Shown: positions 29,965 through 41,949 of the stretch, piece after piece
Numbering within the stretch: the first letter of the stretch is position 1
How the letters are laid out: each line of letters starts with the position of its first letter
Source of the DNA: Procambarus clarkii
Taxonomy: Eukaryota > Arthropoda > Malacostraca > Decapoda > Cambaridae
Assembly: GCF_040958095.1 (NCBI RefSeq)
Contig: NC_091199.1
Coordinates: forward strand, 31,419,585 to 31,483,584
DNA length: 64,000 bases
Direction: 5' to 3'
Notes under the pieces: model-generated
Database searches by the model: none
Seen by the model: only the letters and a program-made list of their open reading frames with translations
What the model was told of the DNA's origin: nothing
Made by a program: the position numbers and the translations under genes

Positions 29965-29987
29965 GCACTGACTGTGCCGAGTGGCAC
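29945..29987. repeat. Fold-back hairpin at the left edge of the giant inverted repeat
   Basis: Perfect 15-base arms 29945-29959 and 29964-29978 around ACTC, followed by a second pairing of GTGCCACTC (29955-29963) with GAGTGGCAC (29979-29987). The first arm is still gag sequence; the second is its inverted copy. Confidence 0.92.
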
Positions 29988-30717
29988 ATTTTATCAGAGC
30001 GGTTTTGACTTTTAATTTATTGATTGTTAGTATAATGATCAATCGATTTTATGTCATTACCATTTTTCCCATACAATGATTATCGGTAATTTATGCGGGG
30101 CTTATCCCAAAACTCATGTACGTTAAATTTGATATCTTTTTTATTTACGTATAGTAATGATTTGATATGATTTAATATAAATAATTAATTATCAATCTTA
30201 GTTTAATAATTATTTCAGTAAATTAGGATAACTAATATATTGTAACTGATGTCATTTAGCCACGTCGATCTATCAAAATTAGATTGAGAAAAGCTGTGTT
30301 TGCCCCCTTAACGAGCCAGTGTCCTGCTGCATTGGAACCCAATTTATAGAATTAGTTAAAATTTTGGCCTTTCTATGGGTATGGAGGAAGCAGAATACAC
30401 AACGCCTTAAGCTAAAATACAGCGTGTCACCTCAGGACTTTAGGATACGACTGAGGTGACTAAATCCAGCAAAGGAATAAATAAATTATTATTTGCCAAT
30501 CTATGCTTAATTGATTCATGTTTGAGTTAAGAATCATATTTAATTTAACTATTGAGTATTGTAACAAGGTCTAGCACCACTGTGAAAGTTCTCTAGTCCT
30601 TTGTTTCTCACCTGTTGATGAAACTTAGATGTCTTGTACATTGTAACTGACCTATAGCTTGCTCTGTTATATGGATTGGGTAAACTAGGATAAGTGTATA
30701 ATGGATTTACACAATGT
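29988..30717. other. Outer segment of the left arm, no gene
   Basis: AT-rich non-coding sequence paired with 45128-45860. It holds a 10-base stem, GTCACCTCAG...CTGAGGTGAC, near 30428-30462. No frame or motif recognised. Confidence 0.7.
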
Positions 30718-31724
30718 CCCACAAGTGTCTGGTCCATCTGAACCTCCCACACGTGTCTGGTCCTTGTGAAGCTTCCACATGTGTCTGATCCTTCTGAACT
30801 TTCGACATGTTTCTGGTCCTTCTGAACCTCCCACATGTGTCTGGTCCTGCTGAACCTCCCACATGTGTCTGGTCCTTCTGAACCTCCCACATTTGTCTGG
30901 TCCTTCTGAACCTCCCACACGTGTCTGGTCCTTCTGAACCTCCCACACGTGTCTGGTCCTTCTGAACCTCCCACATGTGTCTGGTCCTTCTGAACCACCC
31001 ACATGTGTCTGGTCCTTCTGAACCTCCCACATGTGTCTGGTCCTTCTGAACCTCCCACACGTGTCTGGTCCTTCTGAACCTCCCACACGTGTCTGGTCCT
31101 TCTGAACCTCCCACATGTGTCTGGTCCTTCTGAACCACCCACATGTGTCTGGTCCTTCTGAACCTCCCACACGTGTCTGGTCCTTCTGAACCTCCCACAT
31201 GTGTCTGGTCCTTCTGAACCTCCCACATGTGTCTGGTCCTTCTGAACCTCCCACATGTGTCTGGTCCTTCTGAACCTCCCACACGTGTCTGGTCCTTCTG
31301 AACCTCCCACATGTGTCTGGTCCTTCTGAACCTCCCACATGTGTCTGGTCCTTCTGAACCTCCCACATGTGTCTGGTCCATCTGAACCTCCCACACGTGT
31401 CAGGTCCTTCTGAACCTCCCACATGTTTCTGGTCCACCTGAACCTCCCACACGTGTCTGGTCCTTCTGAACCTCCCACACGTGTCTGGTCCTTCTGAACC
31501 TCCCACATGTGTCTGGTCCTTCTGAACCTCCCACATGTGTCTGGTCCTTCTGAACCTCCCACATGTGTCTGGTCCTTCTGAACCTCCCACATGTGTCTGG
31601 TCCTTCTGAACCACCCACATGTGTCTGGTCCTTCTGAACCTCCCACATGTGTCTGGTCCTTCTGAACCTCCCACATGTGTCTGGTCCTTCTGAACCTCCC
31701 ACATGTGTCTGGTCCTTCTGAACC
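30718..31724. repeat. 28-bp minisatellite, left arm (about 36 copies)
   Basis: Unit on the minus strand: GAAGGACCAGACACATGTGG plus GAGGTTCA. Twenty-eight is not a multiple of three and the unit has no stop in any minus-strand frame, so three overlapping frames up to 402 codons stay open. They spell the same 28-residue repeat in shifted phase and are not genes. Copies vary mainly between ACATGT and ACGTGT. Confidence 0.97.
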
Positions 31725-31749
31725 GGAAGAATCTGACCAATTGTCTAAT

Positions 31750-33960
31750 CCTTTCATATAATGTTTTCATATGAGTTATTCATTATGATTCCATCAAAAT
31801 GAGTTACTTTTACATTTTCACTCATATCAAGTCACTCATACTAAGTGACTAACATTACATCATTCTTAGTGTGTAACTCATAGTGAGTTACTCGCACTGA
31901 GTCACTCATATTGATTTATTCATACTAAATCCCTCAAAATTAGAAACTCATAATAAACCTTTCATTTTGTTTCACTCATACTGAGCAATTCAGGCATAGT
32001 CACCCATTCTGACTCACGCTGAGTCACTCACACTAGTCAATTAAACTGAGGCAACCTTACTACCTCACTCATAATTTATCACTCATACTGAGTCCTAATG
32101 CTGTGTCACTTGCAATGAGTAAATCACTCCTACTTTTAATAAAACACAACTGGAAAAAGAAGGCTGGGTGGACTTTATTTTCTTTAATTGCCACAAAGAA
32201 TTTACACTGTTCCTCATGAAAGACTGGTGAAGGAGCAAGCAGGTATAGCTGGGAACACACACTCAACTTTTCCTCATGAAAGACTGGTGGAGAAGGTGGA
32301 GAAGCAAGCAGGTAAAGCTGGGAACACACTCAACTGTTCCTCATGAAAGACTGGTGGAGGAGCAAGCAGGTATAGCTGGGAACACACTTAACCTTTCCTC
32401 ATGAAAGACTGGTGGAGGAGCAAGCAGGTATAGCTGGAAACACACACAACTGTTCCTCATGAAAGACTGGTGGAGGAGAAACCAGGTATAGCTGGGAACA
32501 CACTTAACCTTTCCTCATGAAAGACTGGTGGAGAAGGTGGAGGAACAAGCAGGTATAGCTGGGAACGCACTGATCTTAGTAAGTGACGACCTACAAGACA
32601 GAAAACAGAGAGCCACAGTGAGAGAAGAGGTATCGTGTGGGGAGAATGAAACAAGGGCAGTATCTCAAGAATCCTCATAGTGAGTCACTCACACTGAGTT
32701 ACTCATACTAAATCACACACGCTAAGTCACTAATACTGTGACACTCACAGAGTTACTCCTAATGAACCAATCATATTGAGTCACTCATATTAGTTCCCCC
32801 TCATACCGAGTTACTAATATTTAGTCAAACATGTTGACTTTCTCATATTGAATCCCTTAAAATGAGTCACTCATATAGATCATTCATACTGTTACTCCTA
32901 CTGCATTACTTATTCTAAGTAACTAAATCTTTGTCACTGAGATATGCCAATAATACTGAGTCACTCATACTGAACCACTCATATTGATAAATTTACGCAG
33001 AGTCAATTATTACGTCACTCATAGTCAGTTATTCACACTGAATCATTTATACTGAGTAACTTAAGCTGATTCACACATCAGTGGGTGAATCAGTTATAGT
33101 GATTAATTATAAGTGAGTCAACTCAGATATAATGAATCACTAATACTGGGCACTGATGCTGAGTCACTCACATCCATTAATAATGTGTCATCATATATAG
33201 TCACTCATAATGCTTCACTTATTATTATTATTATTAGTTATTAATACTTAGACACTTATACTGAGTCACACATGCAGGGTCACTCTTAATTATGCACTAT
33301 TACTTAGTAACTCACATCGAATCATTCTTAATGAACCACTAACACCGAGTCACTCAAAGTAAGTCACTCTGAATTACTTGTAATGGGTCACAAATAGTGA
33401 ATCCCTCATATTGAGTCTCCATGCTGAGTCACTCATAATTAATTACTCATTCTGAGTTACTTATTATAAGTCAATCATACTGAGTCTAACACTGTCACTC
33501 ATACTCTATCATTCACACTGGCTACTAATACTGAGTCACTCAAACTGATTCATATATTCAAAGTCAAACATAATTAATCATTCACACTGGTCATTCATAT
33601 TTAGTCAGCCATAATCACTTATAATGAAGCAATAAAAGAGCACTCACAGTCACTCATACTTTGTCAATCAAATTTAGTCGCCCATAATGAGTCACTTATA
33701 TTCATTCATATACAATTAATCACTGATACTAATTCATTTATAATAATACTTTTGTACTCAATCATTCATACCAACTCACTCAAACTAAATCATTCACCCG
33801 GAATAAATCATACTAAGTAACTGATTGTGAATCACTCATACTGATTCTGCTTCCGAGTCTCTCATACATAGACAATGGTACTGAGCCATTCATCATGAAT
33901 CAGTTATAGTGAGTAATTAACACCGAGTTCATAATACTGAGCCACACATGGTAACTTGTG
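31750..33960. repeat. Degenerate TGAGTCA-type repeat, left arm
   Basis: Loosely periodic sequence built on ACTCATACTGAGTCACTCAT, interrupted by the minisatellite at 32205-32580. Partner: 41950-44440. No reading frame of interest. Confidence 0.9.
32205..32580. repeat. 58-67-bp minisatellite, left arm (6 copies)
   Basis: Units start TCCTCATGAAAGACTGGTGG at 32211, 32271, 32338, 32396, 32454 and 32512. Longer units carry an extra GAAGGTGGA. The right arm has about twelve copies. Confidence 0.95.
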
Positions 33961-34654
33961 AGAAATAGATCTCTCAGAGCCCAAATTTATTGCTTCAATA
34001 ATTGCTTGCAACATCTAACTTCGTTAATTGATGTCCACGGTTTGGTAATTTGGATGTCACTGAACTCCTCCCATAGAGACGAGTAAAAAAAAATCAACGA
34101 TTGTGTCCTAAGTCATCTGGTTCAGTTGAAATAGAGTCACAATAGTCATAGTACCAAGGGGAGTTAACCTTTTGCCAAGGGGAGAAATGTTTGCAACAAG
34201 GTAGGTAGTGGGGGGGGGGGTCGAGATTCTGTGATGTCATCACCTGTTGACCAATCACAGCACCTAGATCTTCCCGCCTTTTCTGAGAAACTCATCAGAT
34301 TCGAAGTGGCATGTCGGCACCTCATGACATCTTGCCTATTTCCACGGTATCTCACCAAAGGATCATACTTTCTCCGAGGGGGATGGCCAAATCTTGTGGT
34401 AAGCCTCCAACTGTTTCGGGGGCAGAGAGCCTATCCTGAACCAATGTTGTAGGAAGAATTCCTCCTTTGCCAGAAGGTACTTCATCCCTGGTCTTGCGGC
34501 TGTTGTGACTCCACTTCAACAGATTTCCTTGACACAGATCTAAACTGATAACCTCTTTGAACCTCTCACGTGAAGAGAAACCCATAGGTACTCTACTTAA
34601 CACACTTTGGTAATAAAATAACAAAGTTGTGTCTTGCAAGCACTTAAGCAAGTA
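33961..34654. other. Non-repetitive segment of the left arm
   Basis: Pairs with 41240-41945. Contains a G run near 34210. Short frames on both strands have no recognisable motif. Confidence 0.6.
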
Positions 34655-34845
34655 ATAAATTTGTTCACCGAGAGATTTTATATATTTCTTTTTATGTTAT
34701 TTATATATATGCAAGAGATCTTACATTCTGGTGCAGCCACTAGCATGCAAAGCATTTCGGCAGGTCCTTAATCCTATGTGTCCCGGAATACGACCCACCA
34801 ATATTGTTTAATAAACAGGTACAAATTTTACTGTTGGGAAGAAAA
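34655..34845 (-). mobile_element. SINE 3' part, left arm
   Basis: Inverted copy of the 3' two thirds of the SINE at 40918-41240. Identity is lost at about 34845, inside the SINE body, where the arm continues into sequence missing from the right arm. Confidence 0.75.
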
Positions 34846-35376
34846 ACGAATGTGTGATCCACATGATGTTTATTCCAACAACAACAAACCATGATGTCAC
34901 CGGGTATAAATTTCATGACTTACTATTTATAATGTTCATAAAACAAAAGAGCAGCTACTCAAAACATAATGTACCTAACCTATGTAGTACTTAATCCTAC
35001 TAAATACCTTAATCCTGTATTATTTGTTCTTAATCCCATTTAATAGAATTACAGTAATATTATCATAGTATTAAGCTTCTGACCCTAAGTAGGTGGGAAA
35101 GTAACATACCATAAGATATTATAATAATAAGAAATAATTTTCCATGACATGTGCATACTACTGCCTTTTTGCATTTTTAATAAAAAAATTACACGTATGG
35201 TGGCTGTGATAAGTTGTTATACCCAGATTTTGTTGAGGAAGAGAGGAACGAGCTTCAGAATCAGATCCTATTAACAAAACTGAATCAATCATCAAAATAA
35301 TCACACACAAACATATACACTTAGTCTTAAGACAATAACTTTTAGGTGTGTGAGCACAGCCAGTTATTTATCGAAC

Positions 35377-36479
<1,103 letters not shown>

Positions 36480-36820
36480 TAACATTAGCACCCAAAACGA
36501 CAAAGCGAAAGGGTGCAAAAAACTGCCACAAATGTCTGTTCTTTGAAGATAATCATTCGAAATATCACTGCCCTACATATACTGACCATTCTAGCAGAAT
36601 CAATAAGTGGAAACAATTGAACAGATGTACACACTGCTTGAGAAAGCATGATCCTACATCTTGTGCAACTGAACTTAGAACTTGTAAAAAATGCAGGAAG
36701 AGTCAACACCATACTGTTCTCTGTGGAGAATCTAGTAGCAAAGCTAATCAATCTGCAAAACCCAATCCAGAGGAAACAACCTCAGCAACAGTAAAATTAT
36801 GTAGGTACTTAATGATGTAA
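36480..36820 (+). pseudogene. BEL/Pao zinc-knuckle region
   Basis: Codons for NCHKCLFFEDNHSKYHC, then RCTHCLRKHDPTSC and CKKCRKSQHHTVLC, i.e. three successive Cys/His knuckles as found at the C-terminus of Pao Gag. The open part is 36617-36820. They would bind element RNA. The frame ends at 36820 and the protease follows in another frame. Confidence 0.82.
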
Positions 36821-36839
36821 ATACCTTATTGGTAAAATT

Positions 36840-37312
36840 TGCAACAGTAGCTACTTTGCCTACAGCAAAACTAACTACATATAAAAAAGGAACCCGAATC
36901 TATACTCGAAGGTTATTTGATCAGGGATCCCACAGAACTTTTATCACAAAGAAAGTAGCAGATGATCTGTAACCTGAGACTGTACAAACGGTCACTCTAA
37001 ACATTTCAGGATTTTTTACCAACACAGGTCACCAAGAATACAAGGTGGTAAGACTTCTCATTCGTCTCGGGAATTATATAACGCCAGTGTATGCAATAAT
37101 TGTAGAATCAATGCCAAGTGACCGGACTCAAAGCCACAGCGAAATTCTATAAATAAAAAGGGATTAACTTAGGAGATCCCCAGATAAATTTAGACCACAT
37201 ACCGGATGTTGGCATTCTTATAGGTGCTGACTACTACCATAAATTTATCTTCAGGAAACATGACACATTAGGAATATACTTGTTAGAGTCTGCAGAAGGA
37301 AACTTAACGTCC
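36840..37312 (+). pseudogene. BEL/Pao aspartic protease remnant
   Basis: Reads RRLFDQGSHRTFITKKVADD near 36910, the DxGS active-site region of the Pao protease family, followed by VYAIIVESMP and GILIGADYYHKFI near 37210. Stops near 36970 and 37150 and a frameshift break it. Confidence 0.78.
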
Positions 37313-37329
37313 TGTTAACGAAACAGTAC

Positions 37330-38512
37330 TGCCTTTTAATACAACGACTCCTGTGGAGTACAATCATTCCAAACCTGTAATTGTAGTATAACTAGACCAA
37401 GAACAATCACCCCTAGAAATCAATTACATGATTGATGACGGATTGGAATCAGTGCATAAACTGTGGGACCTAGATATTATTGAAATTCTTCTTGAGCAAC
37501 CAAGACCTGATGACACTCGGGCAACAAATAGTACTTGACACTGTGGAATAACATGATGGACAGTATTGGGGTCAGATTACCATGGAAAATCAATCATAAG
37601 ATCTTGCCCATATTATTACAATATGGTTTTAAACAAATTTAAAGCACAAACTGCTAAACTTAGGAAAAAGCCTAAGCCATGAGATTATTACCCAGCATAC
37701 AGAAAATAATTTCATAGAGGTTGCACCTAATGACAACATAAAGATAGGTCTTTATTTACCTAACCTGCCGTTGTCAAACAATCGGTAACTACTTCTTTAT
37801 GGATTCTTTTTAACTGTAGTGCTAAACAGCATTCACAGGCAGCAATTCTTAATGATTGGTTGCAAACAGATCTAAGTTTAAAACAGAATTTGTGTGACAT
37901 ACTGCTGAAATATGTGGTTAATAAATTTGCTTGTACATCAAACATAAGTGAAGTGTTCTTAAAAGCAAGCTTGCAGAAAGAAGACTACACAGAAATTTTG
38001 TGCGTTGAAAATCGAGAAGATGATGAAAGTTGAGTACTGGCAAAGTTTTTCAAGAGTACTCTTTTGAGCAACATTAAGCTCATTTAGGTTACACGCAATG
38101 TTGTACACACACTTAAAGAAATCAAATACTTCCTACAAGGCTGCAAGCAGCCAAAATCTGTATGTATTTAATTTTCAAGGGACAGCTTACAGTGAAAGCA
38201 AATTGTTAGAAAGTTATAGAGGCCAATCATGAACTGAAAGGAGCTAATATGAGTTCAGTATGGGCCTCAGTATTACAAATTATAGTATGGGACTCCAACA
38301 ATGAAGCATTAAATAAACCATTTCCGAGGTTATTGACCCAGGCTAGCTTGTACCTCAAAAGCTAAAGGTAAACTAATGGTGTTGGTTGGGATATCATGTC
38401 TGATATTTTATTAGTTAAATAACTGGTTAACTCTTGCACAGTTACAAAGACGGACTTACAGTCACAAATTAGCAAAGTTTTTGACACCATAGGTCTATTA
38501 AGTCCTGTAATA
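37330..38512 (+). pseudogene. BEL/Pao reverse transcriptase remnant
   Basis: Scattered codons of the pre-RT region (INYMIDDGLESVHKLWDLD near 37420), palm (ISEVFLKASLQKEDYTEIL near 37945) and post-RT region (LQSQISKVFDTIGLLSPVIT near 38460). No intact active-site box was seen. The sequence stops at the 3' end of the central LINE. Confidence 0.75.
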
Positions 38513-38817
38513 ACATAGTTGTGCTTGTGGGAGTTGAGCTCTGGCTCTTTGGTTCCTCCTTTTAACTGTCAATCAACTGGTGTACAGATTCCTGAGCCAA
38601 TCATATTTACATTTGAAACTGTGTATGGAGTCCGCCTTCACCACTTCACTGCCTAATGCATTCAATATGTTAACTACTCAGACACTAAAAAAAAGTTTTA
38701 TCTAACGACCCTGGGTTCATGTAACCCCCCCCCCCCCCCCCCGCACGTGCTAAACAGTTTTTTTTATCTACACTGTCAATTCCTCTGAGAAGTTTTTAGG
38801 TTGTGATCATGTCTGCC

Positions 38818-39246
38818 CTAACTCTTCAGTCTTCCCTTGTCGTGAGGTTTAGTTCCAGTAATCTTAACTTGTAGATCATACCTCTCAGCTCGGGGACTAG
38901 CCAGGTGGTATACCTCTGAACCTTTTCTAACTTCGTTTTGTGTTTGGCTAGATGTGGACTCCACGTTAGTGCAACATATTCCAATATTGGTCTGACATAT
39001 TAGGCATACAAGGTTCTGAATGACTCTTTTTTCAAGTTTCTGAAGGCAAGGTTTTGTTTTAATGGTCGCAATCCTTGCATACGCCGCTGATGTTATCCTT
39101 TTGATGTGAGCTTCTGTGAACAGGTATGGTGTAAGATCAACCCCCCAGATGTTTCTATCTTCCTGACACCTGAAGGATTTCCACTCCCAGTCGATACCCT
39201 GTGTCTGGCCTCCTTCCCCCTTATGCTTTTCATCATCACTTTGCAC
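38818..39246 (-). pseudogene. LINE reverse transcriptase, C-terminal part (central LINE)
   Basis: A 142-residue frame with the post-palm region: DLTPYLFTEAHIKRITSAAY, then QNLVCLICQTNIGICC and SPRAERYDLQVKITGTKP. The latter parallels the AERYELRG stretch upstream of the 16.5-kb fragment. Frameshifts separate it from the RT core. The sequence between the two frames (39300-39480) carries PQGSVLKSILFLIYVNDLS. The catalytic box reads FEDETKIM instead of FADDTK, so the polymerase is dead. Confidence 0.8.
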
Positions 39247-39554
39247 TTGCTCGGTTGTAAACTCTAGTAGCCATTTGTTGGACCATTCCTTCAGTCAGTC
39301 GAGGTTATCCTGTAGCCTCTTGCTGTCCTCATTTGTCTTAAATTTTCTCATAATTTTAGTTTCATCTTCAAACATTGAGAGGAATGAGTCTGAATGAAAA
39401 ATTGAGAGGAATGAGAATGAAAGATCATTTACGTATATCAGAAACAAGATAGATTTGAGCACAGAACCCTGTGGGAATCTGCTGGTAGCATCACTTCATT
39501 CCGAGGTTTCACCCCTCTCAGTAACTTTCTGCTTCCTGTTGTTTACGTACTCCC

Positions 39555-40142
39555 TTATTCATTGGAGCACTTTACCACTCCAGCACGTTTCTCCAACTTA
39601 TGCAAAAGTCTCTTATGGGAGGCTTTGTCAAAAGCTTTCTGACAGTACAAAAAAATGCAGTCTTCCCACCATTTTCTTTCTTGCTTAATGTTTGTTGGGT
39701 GGTCATAGAATTCTATTAAACCTCTGAGACATGAATTGTCATCCCTGAACCCAGGCCTCCCTGGGTTCAGGGAGGCCTGGGTTCGTGCCTGGGTTCGTGA
39801 AAACGTGCTACCAGCCATTTTCTCACGATCTTCTTCATCAACTTGTGTGATAAACAAGTTAAGGACACCGACCTGTAGGTTAGGATCTCCCACCTTCTCC
39901 CCTTTTAGTATATTTAGGTCTATGTTAGCTGCTTCCCAACTTTCTGGTAGATCTCCTGTTTCCAGTGACTTTTTATACTCCACAGATAGTGGCTTGCAAA
40001 GTGCTTCTGCCACCTCTTTTAGCATTCTTGGTGAGATTTCATCAAATGCAACAGCCTTAGTCATCTCTAGATCGAGCAGATACCTCCTAACCTCATCTCT
40101 GGTTATTTCAAAACCTTCCCAGTCTGCTTGGTTTATCATCAC
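39555..40142 (-). pseudogene. LINE reverse transcriptase, fingers and palm (central LINE)
   Basis: A 195-residue frame: TRDEVRRYLLDLEMTKAVAF, ISPRMLKEVAEALCKPLSV, GDLPESWEAANIDLNILKG, then after a short duplication DDNSCLRGLIEFYD and YCQKAFDKASHKRLLHKL (motif A region). A local inverted duplication of CCCAGGCCTCCCTGGG near 39750-39780 disrupts the segment between fingers and palm. Confidence 0.83.
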
Positions 40143-40917
40143 CTCTCTTAGTTCAGAGAATTCTCCTTGCTTAATTGTGAAGACCTGGAATCTCTTGTTG
40201 ATTTATTCACACACATCTTTGTCATTCTCTGTGTACCCATTCTCTTAATTTTTCAATTACATCACCTGTTCTTTCATTGTTGCTTTTCTCCTGATGTGGC
40301 TGTATAACAGTTTTGGTTGGGTCTTGGCTTTATTTGCTATGTCATTTTCAAACTGCCTCTCTGTATAGTCTCTCTGTAATGCTTCATCGATGGAGGCCCA
40401 TACTGTAATTTGTAATACTGAGGCCCATACTGAACTCATATTAGCTCCTTTGAGTTCATGATTGGCCTCTGTAATTTTCTAACAATTTACTTTCAATGTA
40501 AGCTGTCCCTTGAAAATTAAATACATACAGATTTTGGCTGATTGCAGCCTTGTACAGACTGTTTGAGTTCTTTAAATGTGTGTCCAACATTGCTTGTAAC
40601 CTAAATGGACTTTTTTTTTTATTTTTTTTTTTTACATTCAGCTTCCTGCTGTGTGCAGCCCTGTTCTAGCTATGTCTCGCAACACAGTTCATTTTCTAGC
40701 CATCTCATTAAAGATTCTGCGTCAGCAAAGTCTTTAATGTTGCTCAAAAGAGTACTCTTGAAAAATTTTGTCAGTTTTCAACTTTCATCATCTTCTCGAC
40801 TTTCAATCCACAAAATTTCTGTGAAGTCTTCTTTCTGAAAGCTTGCTTTTAAGAACACTTCACTTATGTGAAACATTTGTTTTCTGTGGGGTCTTCTTTT
40901 ATTAACACTGGGACTGC

Positions 40918-41240
40918 TTTTACCAATCACCGTGGAGAAATGGTAAGACACTCATCAGGCATTTTGCGAGTACTTTGTCCTGGGTTCGGATCCTGGCCGA
41001 CAGGAATTTACTTGGCATCAATCCTTAATTAACTGTAGCCTCTGTTTACCCAACAGTAAAATGGGTACCTGTTTATTAAACAATATGGTGGGTCGTATTC
41101 CGGGAAACATAGGATTAAGGACCTGCCCGAAATGCTATGCATGCTAGTGGCTGCACCAGAATGTAAGATCTCTTGTATATATAAATAACATAAAAGAAAT
41201 ATATAAAATCTCTCGGTGCACAAATTTATTGCTTGCTTAA
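40918..41240 (+). mobile_element. tRNA-derived SINE
   Basis: Head resembles a tRNA promoter: GTGGAGAAATGGTAAGACAC (A-box-like) and GGTTCGGATCC (B box, 40983-40993). The body, CAGTAAAATGGGTACCTG to AACATAGGATTAAGG, ends in an AT-rich tail (TATATATAAATAACATAAAA). The left arm retains only the 3' portion. Confidence 0.75.
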
Positions 41241-41949
41241 GTGCTTGCAAGACACAGTTTTATTATTTTATTACCAAAGTGTGTTAAGTAGAGTACCTAT
41301 GGGTTTCTCTTCACGTGAGAGGTTCAAAGAGGTTATTAGTTTAGATCTGTGTCAAGGAAATCTGTTGAAGTGGAGTCTCAACAGCCGCAAGACCAGGGAT
41401 GAAGTACCTTCTGCCAAAGGGGGAATTCTTCCTACAACATTGGTTCAGGATAGGCTCTCTGCCCACCGAAACAGTTGGAGGCTTACCACAAGATTTAGCC
41501 ATCCCTCTCAGAGACAGTATGATCCTTTGGTGAGATAATGTGGATATAGGCATGATGTCACGAGGTGCTGACATGCCGCTTCAAATCTGATGAGTTTCTC
41601 AGAAAAGGCGGGAAGATCTAGGTGCTGTGATTGGTCAACAGGTGATGACGTCACAGAATCTCGGACAACCCCCCCCCCCCCCTTTACCTACATTGTTGCA
41701 AACATTTCTCCCCTTGGCAGATGGGTAACTCCCCCTGGTACTATGAGCATTGTGACTCTATTTCAACTGAACCAGATGACTTAGGTCCCAATCGTTGACC
41801 TCTTTTGACTTGTCTATATCGGAGGAGTTCAGTGGCATCCAAGTTACCAAACCGTAGACATCAACTAAAGAAGTTAGATGAAGCAAGCAATTATTGAAGC
41901 AATAAATTTTGGCATTGAGAGATCTATCTCTCACAACTTACCATGTATG
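41241..41949. other. Non-repetitive segment of the right arm
   Basis: Inverted partner of 33961-34654. It carries a C run near 41670 and has no recognised frame. Confidence 0.6.

Larger units (their letters stand above)
38513..40385 (-). mobile_element. LINE at the centre of the giant inverted repeat
   Basis: Minus-strand, 5'-truncated LINE of the same family as 16487-16958: its 3' UTR matches around GTTGAGCTCTGGCTCTTTGG. The 3' end joins BEL/Pao sequence at 38512. Its truncated 5' end joins the inverted BEL/Pao copy at about 40385 through the shared word ATGAAGCATTA. Confidence 0.83.

Noticed and set aside
30549-31770. Minus-strand frames of 402, 361 and 229 codons
   Set aside because: All three are phase-shifted readings of one 28-bp minisatellite without stop codons. 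The peptide period equals the DNA period in every frame.
40918-41010. Functional tRNA gene
   Set aside because: A- and B-box-like words are present but no cloverleaf with an anticodon arm can be made out. The downstream body is SINE-like.
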